DNA from: Pogonophryne albipinna
Lineage: Eukaryota > Chordata > Actinopteri > Perciformes > Artedidraconidae
Reading direction: 5' to 3'
Length of the DNA stretch: 64,000 nt
Assembly: GCA_028583405.1 (NCBI GenBank)
Contig: CM053258.1
Span: 6,212,698 to 6,276,697, forward strand
The notes below the pieces were generated by a model. The model was not told the origin of the DNA, made no database searches, and saw nothing but the letters and a program-made list of their open reading frames with translations. Below are positions 1 through 15,646 of the stretch, piece after piece; within the stretch, counting starts at the first letter, position 1, and each line of letters starts with the position of its first letter. The position numbers were made by a program, and so were the translations under genes.

Positions 1-857
1 ATAAAGACAAATAAACAATTCTGATGCTTTCCACTGTTTAAGTTAAACGACCACCAACAAACCACAACGAAGGCTTAGAGGAAAAAACGGCCCCGGACCA
101 AAATCAACAAACTGAGAACTAGTTCCCAAAGTTTAAATCTGAAGAAAGCATACACAAACCAAATGCAACAAACCAAAAAAATCCAAAACAGAGCTGGGGG
201 GCATCTGTCTTGCTTTACGGCTGTCTTTGAACTGCCTGTGTCAGACAGATTTCTCCAGTGGAAGACAGCCTGCTCTCAGTGCGCTCGCTGTGGATAAACA
301 CACGTTTTGAACTGAAGTGATCTGAGCTGGAAAGAGAACAATAAGACCTCCAGAAACCAACGGTGAGACAAACAAACTCAGGCCAGACGTTGAGCTGTGC
401 TTCGGCCGCAGAGGTTGTCAACGTTACTCCTTCCTAGGATGAAAGATAGATAGCGGGGTGGAGGTGAAGGAGGAGGAGAAGGGGGGGTGTACAAAGGGGC
501 ACGGAGGAGAGGGGGAATGATAGGAAATCGAAAAACAGAGAAGCACTGACTACATTTGATAGGCAGAGATGTACAAGAAGACATACATTTTAAACAAGTA
601 TTGTTGGATTTTTAAAGATTAAGATGCATATTAAGGTGACTGCTAGCCAAAAGAGGGAAAGAGTATAGAGGGAAGAGGAGGTGAAGGGACCAAAAGGTGG
701 TCAAAAGTAAATTAGGAGAGAAAGGGAGGAAGAAGAGGGCAATCAGGAGGCCAAGGAATGAGAGGAGAAGAAGAAAGAAGAGCAGAGGGAAGATACAGGA
801 AAGAAAGAAAGAAGAAGGCATGTGGGGACGACGGATTATGAGCAGCGGAGGAGGGGA

Positions 858-859
<2 letters not shown>

Positions 860-907
<48 letters not shown>
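860..907. repeat. (TG)n microsatellite
   Basis: About 48 bp of perfect TG dinucleotides, preceded by a purine-rich stretch (about 440-860). Confidence 0.97.
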
Positions 908-910
<3 letters not shown>

Positions 911-1096
911 TGAAAAGGGGGGCTCATTATTGACACCATGTGTTACCACAGGAAGCTCTTTGGGAAAATATATGCACCCAAAAGATCAGAGAGCGAGAAA
1001 AATATGAGAGGACGACATAGAGAAAAGAAAGATGAAGAAACGGAGGTTGTTCCAAAGTCTTTGCAGCTGCAGACTTGTAGGTTTGTGTGTGTGAGG

Positions 1097-2558
<1,462 letters not shown>

Positions 2559-2655
2559 ACACACACTGTATAAACTCACATGCACACATACACACACACT
2601 GTATACATTCACATGCACACACTGTATAAACTCACATGCACACACACACACTTAC
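2559..2655. repeat. Minisatellite, about three units of CACACACTGTATAAACTCACATG
   Basis: Three imperfect tandem units alternate CACACACTGTATAAACTCAC-type blocks with CA stretches. They precede the 336-bp CA tract by about 150 bp. Confidence 0.85.
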
Positions 2656-2805
2656 CAATTCATGCCCTGTTTCCTTCTGTGTCTAAGCCCACAGTAGAAT
2701 GAAGCTGGGCAGAGCAGCTATTGTGTCCCTGGTAGAATTAAATATTGATTTTCTCCTCAGCATCAATGCTGTTCTGACAACAAAACAGCTAGGAAACACA
2801 CATGA

Positions 2806-3984
<1,179 letters not shown>

Positions 3985-3988
3985 TTAA

Positions 3989-4786
3989 AGGTCCCATGTC
4001 ATGCTTTTCCGGTTAGTACCTGTCCCCTTGTGTGTTATGAAGGTTTTTATGCATGTGAATGGTGTGCAGAGTCAAAACCCTCAAAGTACACCATGTAGCG
4101 AGTAAAACTCTAACACAGAAAATACCTCCCCAAAACGCCTCGTTGGAGATACGTCACTGTCCATTTGATTCTTCCGGGTACATCATGATGTCATGTCGTG
4201 AAATGGACCAATCCGTGGAGCCGTTACGTTACGTCCGCGGAGCCGTTACGTTAAGCCCCCGCTGATTGGTCCAAATTGACCAATCCACGGACTTCCTCAC
4301 ACACTCAGTGCAGGCAGCTCTGCTGATCTCTCCTCCCTGGCTGCAGGCTGATAACAGACAGTTGGGATCGCGGCGAAATTCTCTCTGCAGACCCATTCTC
4401 ACAGCGTTTATCAACGTTTTCCTTACTCAATATCAAGCCACACTTATTGTTTTTACTTCGGCTGTGACTTTGTGTGTGCTCAGGATGAGTTTCGCTGTGT
4501 ATCGCTAAACAAGGAAATCACACCTCCACGGAGCTCGGCGCGATTCACAACGTCCCGACTGGTCCCGACCAATCGGAGCACACTGGGCTCACAGGGAGGG
4601 GGGGGGGGGGCAAGAGCTGCAACGAGCCGTTTAGTGGAGAGAGTGAATACTGCTGAATACACATACTTTACAGAGATGCTGTTTGAGAAACCAATGTGAG
4701 TTTGGAAAATTGCACAGTATAAATCTATTCTAGTAGACCTCAACAATGGAATTATGATCAGTGGAAATGGCCATGACATGGGACCT
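3989..4786. mobile_element. TTAA-flanked MITE (piggyBac-like)
   Basis: The ends AGGTCCCATGTCATGC and GCCATGACATGGGACCT are inverted repeats flanked by TTAA at 3,985-3,988 and 4,787-4,790. Internal tandem CCGTTACGTTA motifs lie at 4,222-4,254 and a poly-G run at about 4,599-4,610. No coding capacity recognised. Confidence 0.78.
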
Positions 4787-4790
4787 TTAA

Positions 4791-7408
4791 ATCTTCCACA
4801 TCTGGCTCTACTGATACTTGGTTCCATTCAGAAAGTAATATTTTGTAAGTGCATTCTTTATTAAATCAGCAGGTATCACTTAGCTGCCATCAGCCTCCTG
4901 ACCTACTTCTGCCGCACACTGTGACAAGTGTCAGGAGAAAAACAACTCGACGACGAAGATTTAAAATGTCAAAGTCAGAGCCTCCAAATCCCTCTCTCTT
5001 TTTTCTCCTGCAGCTTCATGTCTTTTTTAACTGACAGGAAGGATACAGCACCGTTCCAACTTAGCACCTGGCTAATTTTAGCTCCTAGAGGATTCCTCTT
5101 AAGTACACCGACTCTGTCACACACACACACCTGTTGGGGTTCATGTGATCTGTGTCTTTGGCACAATGTCATTGATTCATTCTTGGCTGCCTTGAAGCCG
5201 AAGACAACTTCACAAACAAGGAATGACAGGAAGCTACAAACATATACAAACATGCGCATAAGAGTGATGAGAGTAATCTATTTCACATCTGCCAAATTAA
5301 AAAAAGAGAAAGCAGACAGAGTGTAACACACCAAGCAGCACGAAATTAAAGAACGCAGACAGAATTTCATTTATGATGGGATGCCTGCCTGATGAATGAT
5401 GCGAATAATGAACTATGAGCTTTCAATGTGAACTTTTATCAATCATTTAAAGGCGTGTCACAGCAAAAACAAAAAAGGTACTTCCCTATACTGTTACCTG
5501 TTCTTCTCCTAACCACACACTTTCACGTTTAAATAGATTATGGACATCAACCTCCTCCACACAAAGTGCAGCCAACAGGCAGAGCACATTGATTTGGCAA
5601 CAGGTTTGTCTTCCCACATTAACCCGTCTGGAGCAATTTGGAGTTCATTACACTCAAGGACTTGTTGACTGACACTGGGAAGACACAGCTTCTACACTGG
5701 GTTACAGTAGTCAATTCTAACATGATCGTAATGTGTTCCATTTTATGTAAAAATGTAGTTGTTGGAAAGAAGCTTTGATGATGCAGTTGTTTAAGGAAAT
5801 ATTTTCTCCTGTTTAACTTCCTAACAGAAAAACATTAAGCTGAACTATATCCGATTCATTTAGTTTTTTACCCTGATGTTGAATTTGGAATAAAGAATCT
5901 GATAAGTGTGAGTGAAAAATAAGTGTATAATGTTTCAACCCCAACAATAACTCAAATATAGTCTATCCAAAATCTGCATTCATCTGCTTGTTTAACATGT
6001 ATGTTGCCATATAAACTCTTAAAAAAGTCAATTACAGTCTTCTGGATCCTTGGATCTTCCTTGTTTTTCTTCCTTGACACCTTTCCTTTCTTCACTCCCT
6101 CCCTTTTCTCTTATTTTCCAGGAAACAACATTGAATTTGAGTCCTAAGGCTGAGAAGTCTGAGCGCCTCTGGTGTATTCTATCAAATCCATTCAGCTAAG
6201 CTCGGCTGCTTTCACATTAACATTGCAGACTGAGATCAACATATTTTGAAAATGTTATGACCTTGGGATTAATTCACCTCGTAAAAATGTTGATTTCTCT
6301 GATGGGCAGAAAAATCCACTTTGGATTCACGACACATTCACTTAAACCTCTGGTGACTCCACATTCAGCCTGGCTTGGTAATTTAATCCATTACCTTAAC
6401 TTAAAACACATCTGCTCTGAGGAGACATTTTATTTACAAATGAAGTATATTTTATATTTTCAGCATAGCACTCTTGATTATGCTAAAGTCCTGTAAGCAT
6501 CAATCCGTTTGCTTCCTGAAGATGCAGAATGAGCTTTCTGTAGGACAGCAGTTAAGTCACTAGGAATTAAAAAACAAATGTTGATTTCTCAGTTGGTTTT
6601 CAATCCTTTTCTGGATTCATTACACTGGTGTCTCTTGTGAGCGTAACCTCATATCCATCCATGCAAAACAATGAGAACTTTCACATGAATACACACAAGA
6701 CTCACACAAGTCAAGTTTTCTCCGAACTTTAGACATTTTCCCTGGTGACAGGCACACATTCATGACAATTTACTATATTTGATTAATATAGTCGTTTGGC
6801 TTTACTCTAGAGTTCCATGCATCATTCTGACTTTTATTTCATATAAAATCAGAGCTCAAAACTTGCTAAATAATTCATATTGTCCAATATATATTGCATT
6901 TACTTTACATCTGCTGATTTATCTGGTCTATTCTAGTTTTATGATGATGCAGTCAGTGGAATTGAATATTCAACTTCACATGTATTGACTTATACTGTTG
7001 TCATCCAATATGAAAACCTAGTGTATAGGCTGCGACTAATTGTTATCTAAGAATAAAGGCTATCAATCAGTACGCAAAAAGTTAGACCCATAGATGACAT
7101 CTTTACATTACTTGTTTTCTCTAACAGTCCAACATGGAAAGTAACAGAAAACAGAAAAAAGCATCACATTTGGAGGCTTTAAGCCCCTTACGTTTGCTCT
7201 TTTCCGTCTCACATGACTTACAGCCACTAACAAGGTGATTTCCCATTGACTTTGAGAGAAGGATACCTGAAGAGTTAAACTGCTAACTCATACCACTCAA
7301 TTATCAAAATTGACAGCAATTTATTCCCCGTTGTCAACAAAGCAATATCAACTAGCGGTTCAGTATAAAACCAGTCAAGCCACCAATACGCAATAAAGTT
7401 GCCTATGG
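4791..7408. other. Intergenic, no gene recognised
   Basis: AT-rich unique-looking sequence; no exons, repeats or RNA genes recognised. Confidence 0.6.
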
Positions 7409-7416
7409 GTCTACAG

Positions 7417-7932
7417 CAGGGGTGTCAAACTCAAGGCCCGGGGGCCAAATCCGGCCTGTGACTTCATTTTCTGAGGCCCCACAAGAGCATGCAAAGAATA
7501 TTATATGTTTATTATACGGTTACATGATGATTTACAGAAGCACATTGCCCATGAACTACATGTCCCACAATGCATCTCAAATTAGACTTTTTTTCTCAGA
7601 ATTAAACTTTTTTTCTTCTAAATATGCCCCTTTTTTTAATGTAATTTCTTTTTTTTGATTTTGACTTTTTTTCCAGAATTTGGCTTTTCTTTTAAAATCA
7701 TTGTGTGACATTCTCACTGAAGAGACTTGCAAGTATTTGCCCCAGACTTCTGCTTTCAGACGTAGTTAATTCTGATAATAATCTAATGCAGAGGCAATAA
7801 TGTAATATAATACATTATTTTACATATATATTTATATATGTATGTTTATATGGTCTTAAAGTTACAACCGGCCCTTTGAGTGCAGCCATAATGCTGATGT
7901 GGCCCGCGATTAAATTGAGTTTGACACCCCTG
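7417..7932. mobile_element. Non-autonomous hAT element with perfect target duplication
   Basis: An 18-bp perfect inverted repeat, CAGGGGTGTCAAACTCAA, is present at both ends. The flanking 8-bp duplication is GTCTACAG (7,409-7,416; 7,933-7,940). Subterminal GGCCCG/GGCCAAATCC motifs are typical of a common vertebrate hAT MITE. No coding capacity. Confidence 0.93.
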
Positions 7933-7940
7933 GTCTACAG

Positions 7941-9950
7941 TGATGAGCAATTTTCCACCCAACTTTTCTTGCAATGTTGCCCAAAAAAAAGGGTATTTTC
8001 ATCATCAACAAATGTGTCTCGATCCCTCTCCTCAAAACCAGCATTCAAATAATTTTTATACTGAGGGATCTGTTTCAAAAGATTTAATTTCCATATAGCT
8101 TTTGTGTATACTTCCAATCCTTTACTCAATATTGCTGCTTCAGCCTCCTTCTCTCTCTCTCATGCCCCCTGAACCGTTATTCTACCTGTTTCACCAGTCC
8201 TTATTGATGTCTCCTTCAATGCCTTATAACTCTTGAGCGCACCCTCCTTCCTCTCCATTTCATCCCTCCTCCTCCTCTTCCTCCTCCTCCTCTTTCTGAT
8301 TATCTCCCGGTGTCTCTCTGAGCTCCGTCGCTGATAGAGAGCATGCCTGGCTGACATGCCTGGTAATGAGGCTCCTAATGCAGATGGCCTCTCCCGCCCT
8401 CTTCTACTCACTTTCTCTCTTATACACACACACACACACACGGTACGCACAAACACACACATCATGATGGCAGCCCCCCTCCCCTCTGCAGGTGGTCCAA
8501 AGCACTCCTGCGTAAAACAGTAGCTGGAGATGTTTTGAAGAGGATAAATAGAAAAAAGCATGACAAGCACTACATTTGTCTGATCATTCAAGCTACAAAC
8601 ACACACATGTCAACACACCCTACACACACTCAAACAGCTTCATGTTTGTTCTATTGTTCAAGAAGAAAATGGCCAATCCTTAGTAAGTTGTGTAAAAGGG
8701 GTAATTTGACTAATAATAAGAAACAGTATTTTGCATGAATATCTTATTGTTTTTGACCCAGCTGTCAATCCCCTTCTCCTCTAAGGACATTGTTGTTCAT
8801 TTTTTGTTGTTAAATGTCACGGCCCTAACGCACAAGAACATAATTAACCTTCACAACTTCACAACTACAGTAAATACAAAAGCAGCAGCTCTTTTCAAGT
8901 GCATTTCGCATCTCTTGATCTTTAAAGGGTTGATTCACTTAAATGACAAAAACAAAGAAGATCGTATTTCTCTTAGCAGAGGTGTATCCAGGCATGCAGA
9001 CGGATGTGGTTATCTTTGTCTGGGTTTTGAGAGATCTGAGATCAAAGCAGTATGTGTATGGATTTTGTTAGTGGTACATTAAGGCATTGAAAATAATATC
9101 TCATACAGTTTCATGATGTTCAGAGTTTGTTTTGGATAATCCACAGAACAAACTGTGAACACCATTTAAAAAAAGGAACATTTCTTTGGTAGAAAACAGT
9201 ATGACAAATCTGTTGAAGATGAGGTCTGAGGATTATTCAGAGAAACACAGCTTCTGAAAATAGATGCTGCTGTTAAGGTTTTAAATAATGTACAAAAACG
9301 ACTTTACTTCACCTTTGTTGTTTGGTTGTGGTGGCAAAAAACGCAGAGACTGATCTTATCTGCATCTCTAAATATCACAAGTAATGTATACAAATAAAAT
9401 GTTATTTCTTAATTATGGTGAACAACCTTGATGGCAGTTGCGATTGATGGTTTGTTTTTAGGAAAACACTGAGGATGACTAAAACACAGATGGAAACATT
9501 ACATTCTTAACTTCAAAATGAAATGCCAGTGACAATCTGAACCTTATATCATTTGGACAGTGACTCCTCCGCAAACTGCATCCAATCCAAAACCAATATT
9601 GTACACTGTCCAAAGTTAAAATAACCTCACTATTTGTCAAATACCTGCTTTTACAAACAGCAAAACATTATCTGATGTTTTTTTATATAATGGCACTGAA
9701 ACAAGCCTTCATCTGTAGCATACATTAATGTCACATAGCCAAACATTGTGAGTGACTTGAGTTCTTGAACTATGTGAAAAGTTGAAAACAAGACTCCCCA
9801 GGGAGCCAGACTAAATGTCATACAGTGCACATCGACTAAGGATACATCCTGTTGGCCAAGCAGTTACTGCAAAAGGGCAATACAAGGGACATATTTGTGT
9901 TGTATTAGTACAGTTCAACACTAACTATAGGTCAATGTATTTTATGTAGA
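7941..9950. other. Intergenic, CT-rich block then unique sequence
   Basis: 8,140-8,310 is pyrimidine-rich with CCTCCT runs and 8,421-8,440 is a short CA repeat. No gene was recognised in the rest. Confidence 0.6.
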
Positions 9951-10140
9951 CATTACATGTTAGTTGTTAGACGCTTTCATCCAAAGAGACTTACATACTC
10001 AGTACTGTGGACAACCCCCACAGGAGCAATATGGGGTGAAGTGTCTCAGGGACACAACGACATGCTGACTGCAGTGGGGTTTGAACCTGTGCTCCCCTGA
10101 TCCAAACACCAACGCTCTATCCACTGCGCAACACGCCTCC
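9951..10140 (-). repeat. tRNA-derived SINE, full head
   Basis: The reverse complement starts GGAGGCGTGTTGCGCAGTGG with a tRNA box A (GTTGCGCAGTGG) and carries box B GGTTCAAACC (plus-strand 10,078-10,087). Box spacing is tRNA-like. The tail, TTGGATGAAAGCGTCTAAC in sense orientation, is the widespread teleost AAAGCGTCT tail. Confidence 0.8.
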
Positions 10141-11039
10141 TAGACCTCATTGATGAGTCTAAAAAGAACAACAACTGATGATTCTTTTCAAAGACATTTC
10201 AAAGGGTTTTATGATCTCAGCTATGCCTTTGCTTTCCTAGATCTAATGGATGTTTCCTTTGGTCAATTATGTTGAAGTCACCCAGCTACAGTTTATAAGC
10301 TACTGATGTTATACTCTTCAAAAACTACAGCCTAAACACACAGTTTACTTGACTTTAGACATTGATATCACCACAAGGGCTAAGTTGATTTTCTAACCAT
10401 TCAAACAGTATTCGAAACAACCATCTTCTATCTGTCTTTTAGCGTCATATATACATCATATATATATAGCTTCAGAGTAGTTCAGGCTCCTCCAACAATG
10501 ACACAAACAATATACTGAATACAAAATAGATCAAATGAAAACACTGCAAGAAGAAAAAGAAATGAAACAAGAGAATGTTGCAATGGACACAATGGTGTAA
10601 GTAAATGCAAAAAGAAGCAAGTTATATACCCAAACAAGTATAAATAAGGTTTGATAAAAACAGAATTTTAAATTAAATATTGTATTGTAGGGGAATACAA
10701 TACAGCTGATTGGAATAATATATAACTAAATAATAGGACTGTAAACAGATGTGTGCGTAAAGTGCTCTCTTAGGTTTTTGTTTTAATAGGCCAAAAACGC
10801 TTAAGTGTTTATCATGCGTTTTCCTTTTTATCTAAACAAGTAAGGAAACCCTGCTCTGATAGAAACAAAGTGTGATTAATGGCACGTGTCAGCTTGCCAC
10901 AGTGATGAGAGGACGTTTAAAAGCCTTTCTCCTGGATTTATATTAGTTTATCTATCTCGGCAGAGGTGTAGCCAGCCTGGGCCTGATTAGCTTATTAAGG
11001 GAAATGAGCAGCAGCCGTGTGAGTGACAGCGGGCTGATG
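10141..11039. other. Upstream of SLC32-like gene, no gene recognised
   Basis: AT-rich. The part from 10,870 to 11,039 (GCCTGATTAGCTTATTAAGG and neighbours) is compositionally more mixed and could hold upstream control sequence; no specific site was identified. Confidence 0.5.
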
Positions 11040-11400
11040 CATGATGAGAGTGTTGTGCTCCGGTAAATGACTCCCCCTGAGCACAGTTATCGGTGTATTG
11101 ATCCATTATCTATCAGTCTCTGGAGGACTCACCTCTCTGCTGGGCATGGCAGCATTGCCATAGTAACGCGGTCAGAAGCACGAGCCGGAGTCGCTTCATT
11201 TCGTCCTGTTTTAAAAAGTTTGATATTGTGCCGCGTGCGCTGGGGTCCTCTCGCGCAGCTCCGTGTGGTGGGTTTAAAGTCAGAGGGAAGTTTCAGAGAA
11301 AGTTGATCCAAAGTCTCTCTCTCTCTCTACTCCTCCCTTTCCTCTACTCTCTCCCCCTTCTCTCCAGGTTTAAACATGGGGCAAAGGAGGGGTGAAGTGA
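11040..11400 (+). promoter_or_regulatory. Candidate promoter / 5' untranslated exon region
   Basis: This block is GC-richer and richer in CpG than its AT-rich surroundings (for example CGCGGTC, GCCGCGTGCGC and CTCGCGCAGC around 11166-11262). A pyrimidine-rich stretch follows at 11310-11370. It lies 1.6-1.9 kb upstream of the first SLC32-like coding exon on the same strand. No TATA box, splice donor or protein match was recognised. This is inference from composition and position. Confidence 0.25.
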
Positions 11401-11452
11401 ATGGAAAACTAGATAGATAGATAGAACTTTTTACAACAAACATGTATTTATT

Positions 11453-11615
11453 TACATTACATGTTACTTGTTAGACGCTTTTATCCAAAGTGACTTACAT
11501 ACTCAATACTGTGGGCAATCCCCACAGGAGCCATTTTGGGTGAAGTGTCTCAGGGACACAACGACATGCTGACTGCAGAGGGGTTTGAACCTGTGACCCC
11601 CTGATCCGAACACAT
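11453..11615 (-). repeat. Second copy of the tRNA-derived SINE, head-truncated
   Basis: It shares the tail (TTAGACGCTTTTATCCAAAG on the plus strand), GTGTCTCAGGGACACAACGA and box B (GGTTTGAACC near 11,582). The box A part is missing. It lies between the candidate promoter and exon 1 of the SLC32-like gene. Confidence 0.75.
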
Positions 11616-12969
11616 TTGCAGTATTGATTATAAAAGTTACCATTGGGCATCAGAAAGGCCCATATCAAGCAATGCATCACATTGTATCAGGTGAGCTTGT
11701 GTTTTGCGTACATTATTATTAATGTATGTACATTATCATTAGCTTATCTCTGGCAAATGAATGTAAAATGTAAAAAATACAACATTTTCCTTAGAAACAT
11801 AATGGTGTAGAAGCGTGAAGTAAAATGACTAATACTAAGATAAAATTCCGAATAGGTATTTTAGTATATATATATAGCAGATTAATTAATTAACTTTTTT
11901 GAAACTTTACATTCTGGGATCATTGCGAGCATATAACCCTGAAATTGGGTAATCGGATTACTTTTTGATGAGGACCAGTGAGTTTCAAAGCAGTACTGTA
12001 ATTACATACAGTGTTTCCCTGCTACAACAATTGCTTAAGTGTGAGGCAGGAGCTGAAACACTGAATCCATTACAGGGTTTAAGGCGTATTATACATCAGT
12101 TTGCTGCAAAACTGAAGCAATTTTGGAAAGAAAAGCTTCAAATGCTACAAAGAAAATGAAATGTTGCATCAGCACAGCTCTGGAAACAACAAACAAAAGA
12201 GCATAGCAGGGTGAAGAATAGAGAAAGAACTAAGTAGAGCAGAGAAAACTTCAGAAGTGAAGAGTTGGAAAAAAGTTCTGGTCAAGTTTTGTCAAGTGAG
12301 TTACACAACTGTTCTGTGGCTCCTCCTGCTGCCCTGCTCAACTCACCACAGTCTGGGGCTAAACTCAAACTGCCAGGTATGAACAGCCATATGCACAAAC
12401 AGAGACATTAAATAAGGAAAACATCTGAATATAAAATACATCTTTGTTGAAAAGGTATGTCAGAACATTGTTTGAAGCTTCTAAAAAAAGTTTCTAAAGT
12501 GCCATTTGAGGTTGAGATTCACTGGAGTAAACAATGATAATGCAAAATGTGCTGATTACATAAAGTTAGATATTATCAAAACAGTATAACCTACATCTAC
12601 AAGTTACATTTTTAATTAAAGCATTGTTATTTTATATCAGCATGTAAAAATTATCCCGCATTTAATGAAAGTGAATGAAGTAATACCCTCAACTTTATCC
12701 CTGTGTTCAGGCCATTAAATCTGTTTACTTCTTCACTGTTGAAAACACGGCTATATTAAAATGTTACAGCTCACCAACTTGTCAATCACTTCACACACCT
12801 GTGCAAGAGTGTTTGTGCAATTGTGTGTGTTTTTGCAGATTATCTATAGGCAGATACAGGGGGATATTTTTGTAGGAGTTTGTTTATGTGTCCAGTGTCA
12901 GTCAATCTTCCCCAGACCCAGAGACCTCCAGAGGCAGAGAGGCTGACTCTGCACACAGTGAGGCTGAAG
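11616..12969. other. Upstream/5' UTR region of SLC32-like gene
   Basis: AT-rich up to about 12,780, then TG-rich with several possible acceptors (TTTTTGCAG at 12,831-12,839; TATGTGTCCAG near 12,894). The 5' end of the transcript cannot be placed. Confidence 0.4.
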
Positions 12970-13073
12970 ATGGGCTCTCGTCGCTGGGCTCGCAGCTCTG
13001 GGCAGCCCTGGAGCTCTGCTGGGTCTCTGTGGGGCCGGGCAGTGTCGAGGCTGCACCTGGACTGGACATCAAG
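12970..13073 (+). CDS. SLC32-like exon 1 (coding part), N-terminus
   Basis: ATG 12970 sits in a favourable context (A at -3, G at +4). The reading [16 protein letters not shown] runs to a strong donor AAG|GTGAGT at 13074 and leaves two bases in phase. Joining to an acceptor at 13618 gives [13 protein letters not shown] second open frame through the same exon ends in LDIK and could join to the alternative acceptor at 13628; it has no in-frame ATG before a stop at 12873, so it would need a further upstream exon. The N-terminus of this family is poorly conserved, so protein similarity does not settle the frame. Confidence 0.5.
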
Positions 13074-15605
13074 GTGAGTCACAATATGGGATACATTCAT
13101 TTATAGATTTACTGTAGCCTACTATTTATTTTCATATTGAAATAATTACTTTTCTAAAGATAACTATGATTATTAGTAGGTTTATCATCAACAAAGTGTT
13201 TTATTCTTCATGTTAAACTTTATTGTGCATTATGTAGTATCTGCTAAGTTCATTGATTTATTCAATATAGGATTTTCTAGAGTCAGAGTAACAAGGTACT
13301 TTACAAGTCAATAAATAACACTTTTATTGTTCCTTTTGCATAATAGTATTGTTGTCAATATACATATTTTGTTTAGTTTGTGTAAGTTAAACTATAGTAG
13401 ATTACACAAATGAGGACATTTCTTTAAAGGTTATGAGGCTGTCCTTTCAAAGCAGACTCCATTGTATTCTTAAACTCATTATGGCATTTGGAAGGAATAA
13501 TATGATAAGAACAGTTGTATTGAACCAAATACACTCAATATGGTCTATTACTAATGTAACTGATGACTCAAAAAACATGAACTCAACATTTATTGAAGTG
13601 GTTTGTTTTGATTGGCAGGTTTTTTCAGGAGGACGAAGAGATGCTGATTCTGACCCACAGCGATGAGTTGAGCAGAACCTATGGTGAGGACAACAGATTG
13701 CCTTTGGAGAACATCACAAACAGAAACAACAGCTCTGAGGACACCAGGAGAAACAGCACCTTTGTGCAGGAGAGTCCAACTCTTAAAGAAAGCAGAGCCA
13801 CTGTTATCTCCACCGGACCCAGAACCATCACCATAACTTCAGCCGTTTCCACTTCAGACTCCTTTTGGTTTAAAAACTCCAACATTTATGGCAAAGGGAA
13901 AAGATCCTCTGAGACCGACAACACTGAGGAGAACAAGACAGAATCCTACAGGATGTTCAGAGGGAATACGCAAAAACCAAGACTTTCTGAGCGTGGAGAG
14001 GAAGGAGAGGAGACTGTGGAGGGCACTTCTCAGTTTGGTACCAACTTGGAAGAAGAGACAGCAAAGATGAGTTTGGGTAATCCTGTTCAGAGTCCCAACC
14101 CCGGCACCAAAGGGCTGAACACCATCACCACCTGGGAGGCTGGCTGGAACGTCACAAATGCTATACAGGTATATTAATAATGTTAAATGTTTTATTAGAG
14201 TGCTGTTCAAGGCACTCAAAGCACTTTACAATTACGAATTACACATATTAGACATGTTACAGTTATCACTGTGGACAATACCCAATAATATAATTATTAT
14301 TATTACTATTATAATAATAGTCACATGCAGGGTCAACAATTATTTCCTCTTACTGTATAGGACGTTATAGTAGAGATTTAGTGACTTTACATTTCAATCC
14401 AAAGGACCACTCGAAGTTGTTTCACAGTTTACTATACTAATGCCAAATATCACATCATTTAGATGACTGTAAACCATTTCATTTCAAACTTTATTTCGAA
14501 CAGATTAAAAAAAAAAAATACTGTATTGTTGAAATACAGTATTTATCAATATTCATAATAATATTTAACAAAAAAGTCATATTTATATATTCAACACACA
14601 TTTTCATATTAATAATAAATCATATGTGTCCGAAAGGGAGCAGGAGGAAGCAAATGCTTCTTAATTCCCACCCCTTACTTACTGCTGATCAATGAGTATC
14701 CTTTTAAAGTGCACCTATTATGCTATTTTTAGGCAATAGCATAGGTCTATGAAGTGTTTTGCTCAAAATACCAAACAGATCACCCATTCTAGCCATGCCT
14801 CATATCCCCCTATTTCACTTCCTGTTTCAAAAGTGCTGATTTGGGGTATAAAGCTTTAAAAAAAAAAGGAGGGGGCTGAGCTCATGCGGGAGATTCTACC
14901 AGCAGATACTGCGGTGATGAAACGCCATATCATGGATTATCAAGGATTCTCTCTGAAACAGTTTGGAGCTCAAAGGCTTTCTCTCTTGCCGGTTATACCA
15001 CAAGGTGAGTTCCTTTTTATTTCCTGCTTCTTCACACACATGCTCTCCAGTACAGGTTAGCTCTGAGTGTTAGCGATGCTAATGAAAACATGCACCGACC
15101 ATATTACGTCCAAAACAGTCGGGCATTGTTTCTGATAGGGCCGTGGGTGTAAAGCCAGCCTACATTTCCGATATTATGTCATATCGGACGTAAATTTGGA
15201 TCAGCTCCGTTGTAGCCCCGTTTTTAGAGATTTTGGTACGAAGGAAAAGAGAGAGGGTTTTATTTGCTGACGCTGCGTGAGTTCCCCGACACACCGGGGA
15301 CACATATTTATGTATAAAAGACACCAAAAAGTGCATTTGGCATGATAGGTCCCCTTTAACCCTCCTGTTGTCTTCGTGTCAAATCTGACCGATATACTAC
15401 TTTCATTAATCATAACTTTTTTGTTTTACATTCGATTGCATTAAGGCTTTATGATATCCTTCACAGTAGACATTTGAACATATACAATTGCTGATCAGCA
15501 CTTTCATTGAATTTTGGATGATTTAGTCAACTTTGTAAAACCCATGGTGTTCCCGGTCCATAAAGGAAAGGAATTTGTAACCATCCGGATCAGATAAAAC
15601 ACACA

Positions 15606-15646
<41 letters not shown>

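Noticed and set aside
9951..10140. Functional tRNA gene on the minus strand
   Set aside because: Boxes A and B are present, but the sequence does not fold as a complete cloverleaf by eye and continues into a SINE body and tail, so it is a SINE head.
12761..12946. ATG frame just upstream of exon 1
   Set aside because: It is not in frame with the SLC32-like coding sequence, ends in a stop inside exon 1 and has no family resemblance; more likely 5' UTR or intron.
13854..14219. Minus-strand frame overlapping SLC32-like exon 2
   Set aside because: Antisense shadow of a real exon.
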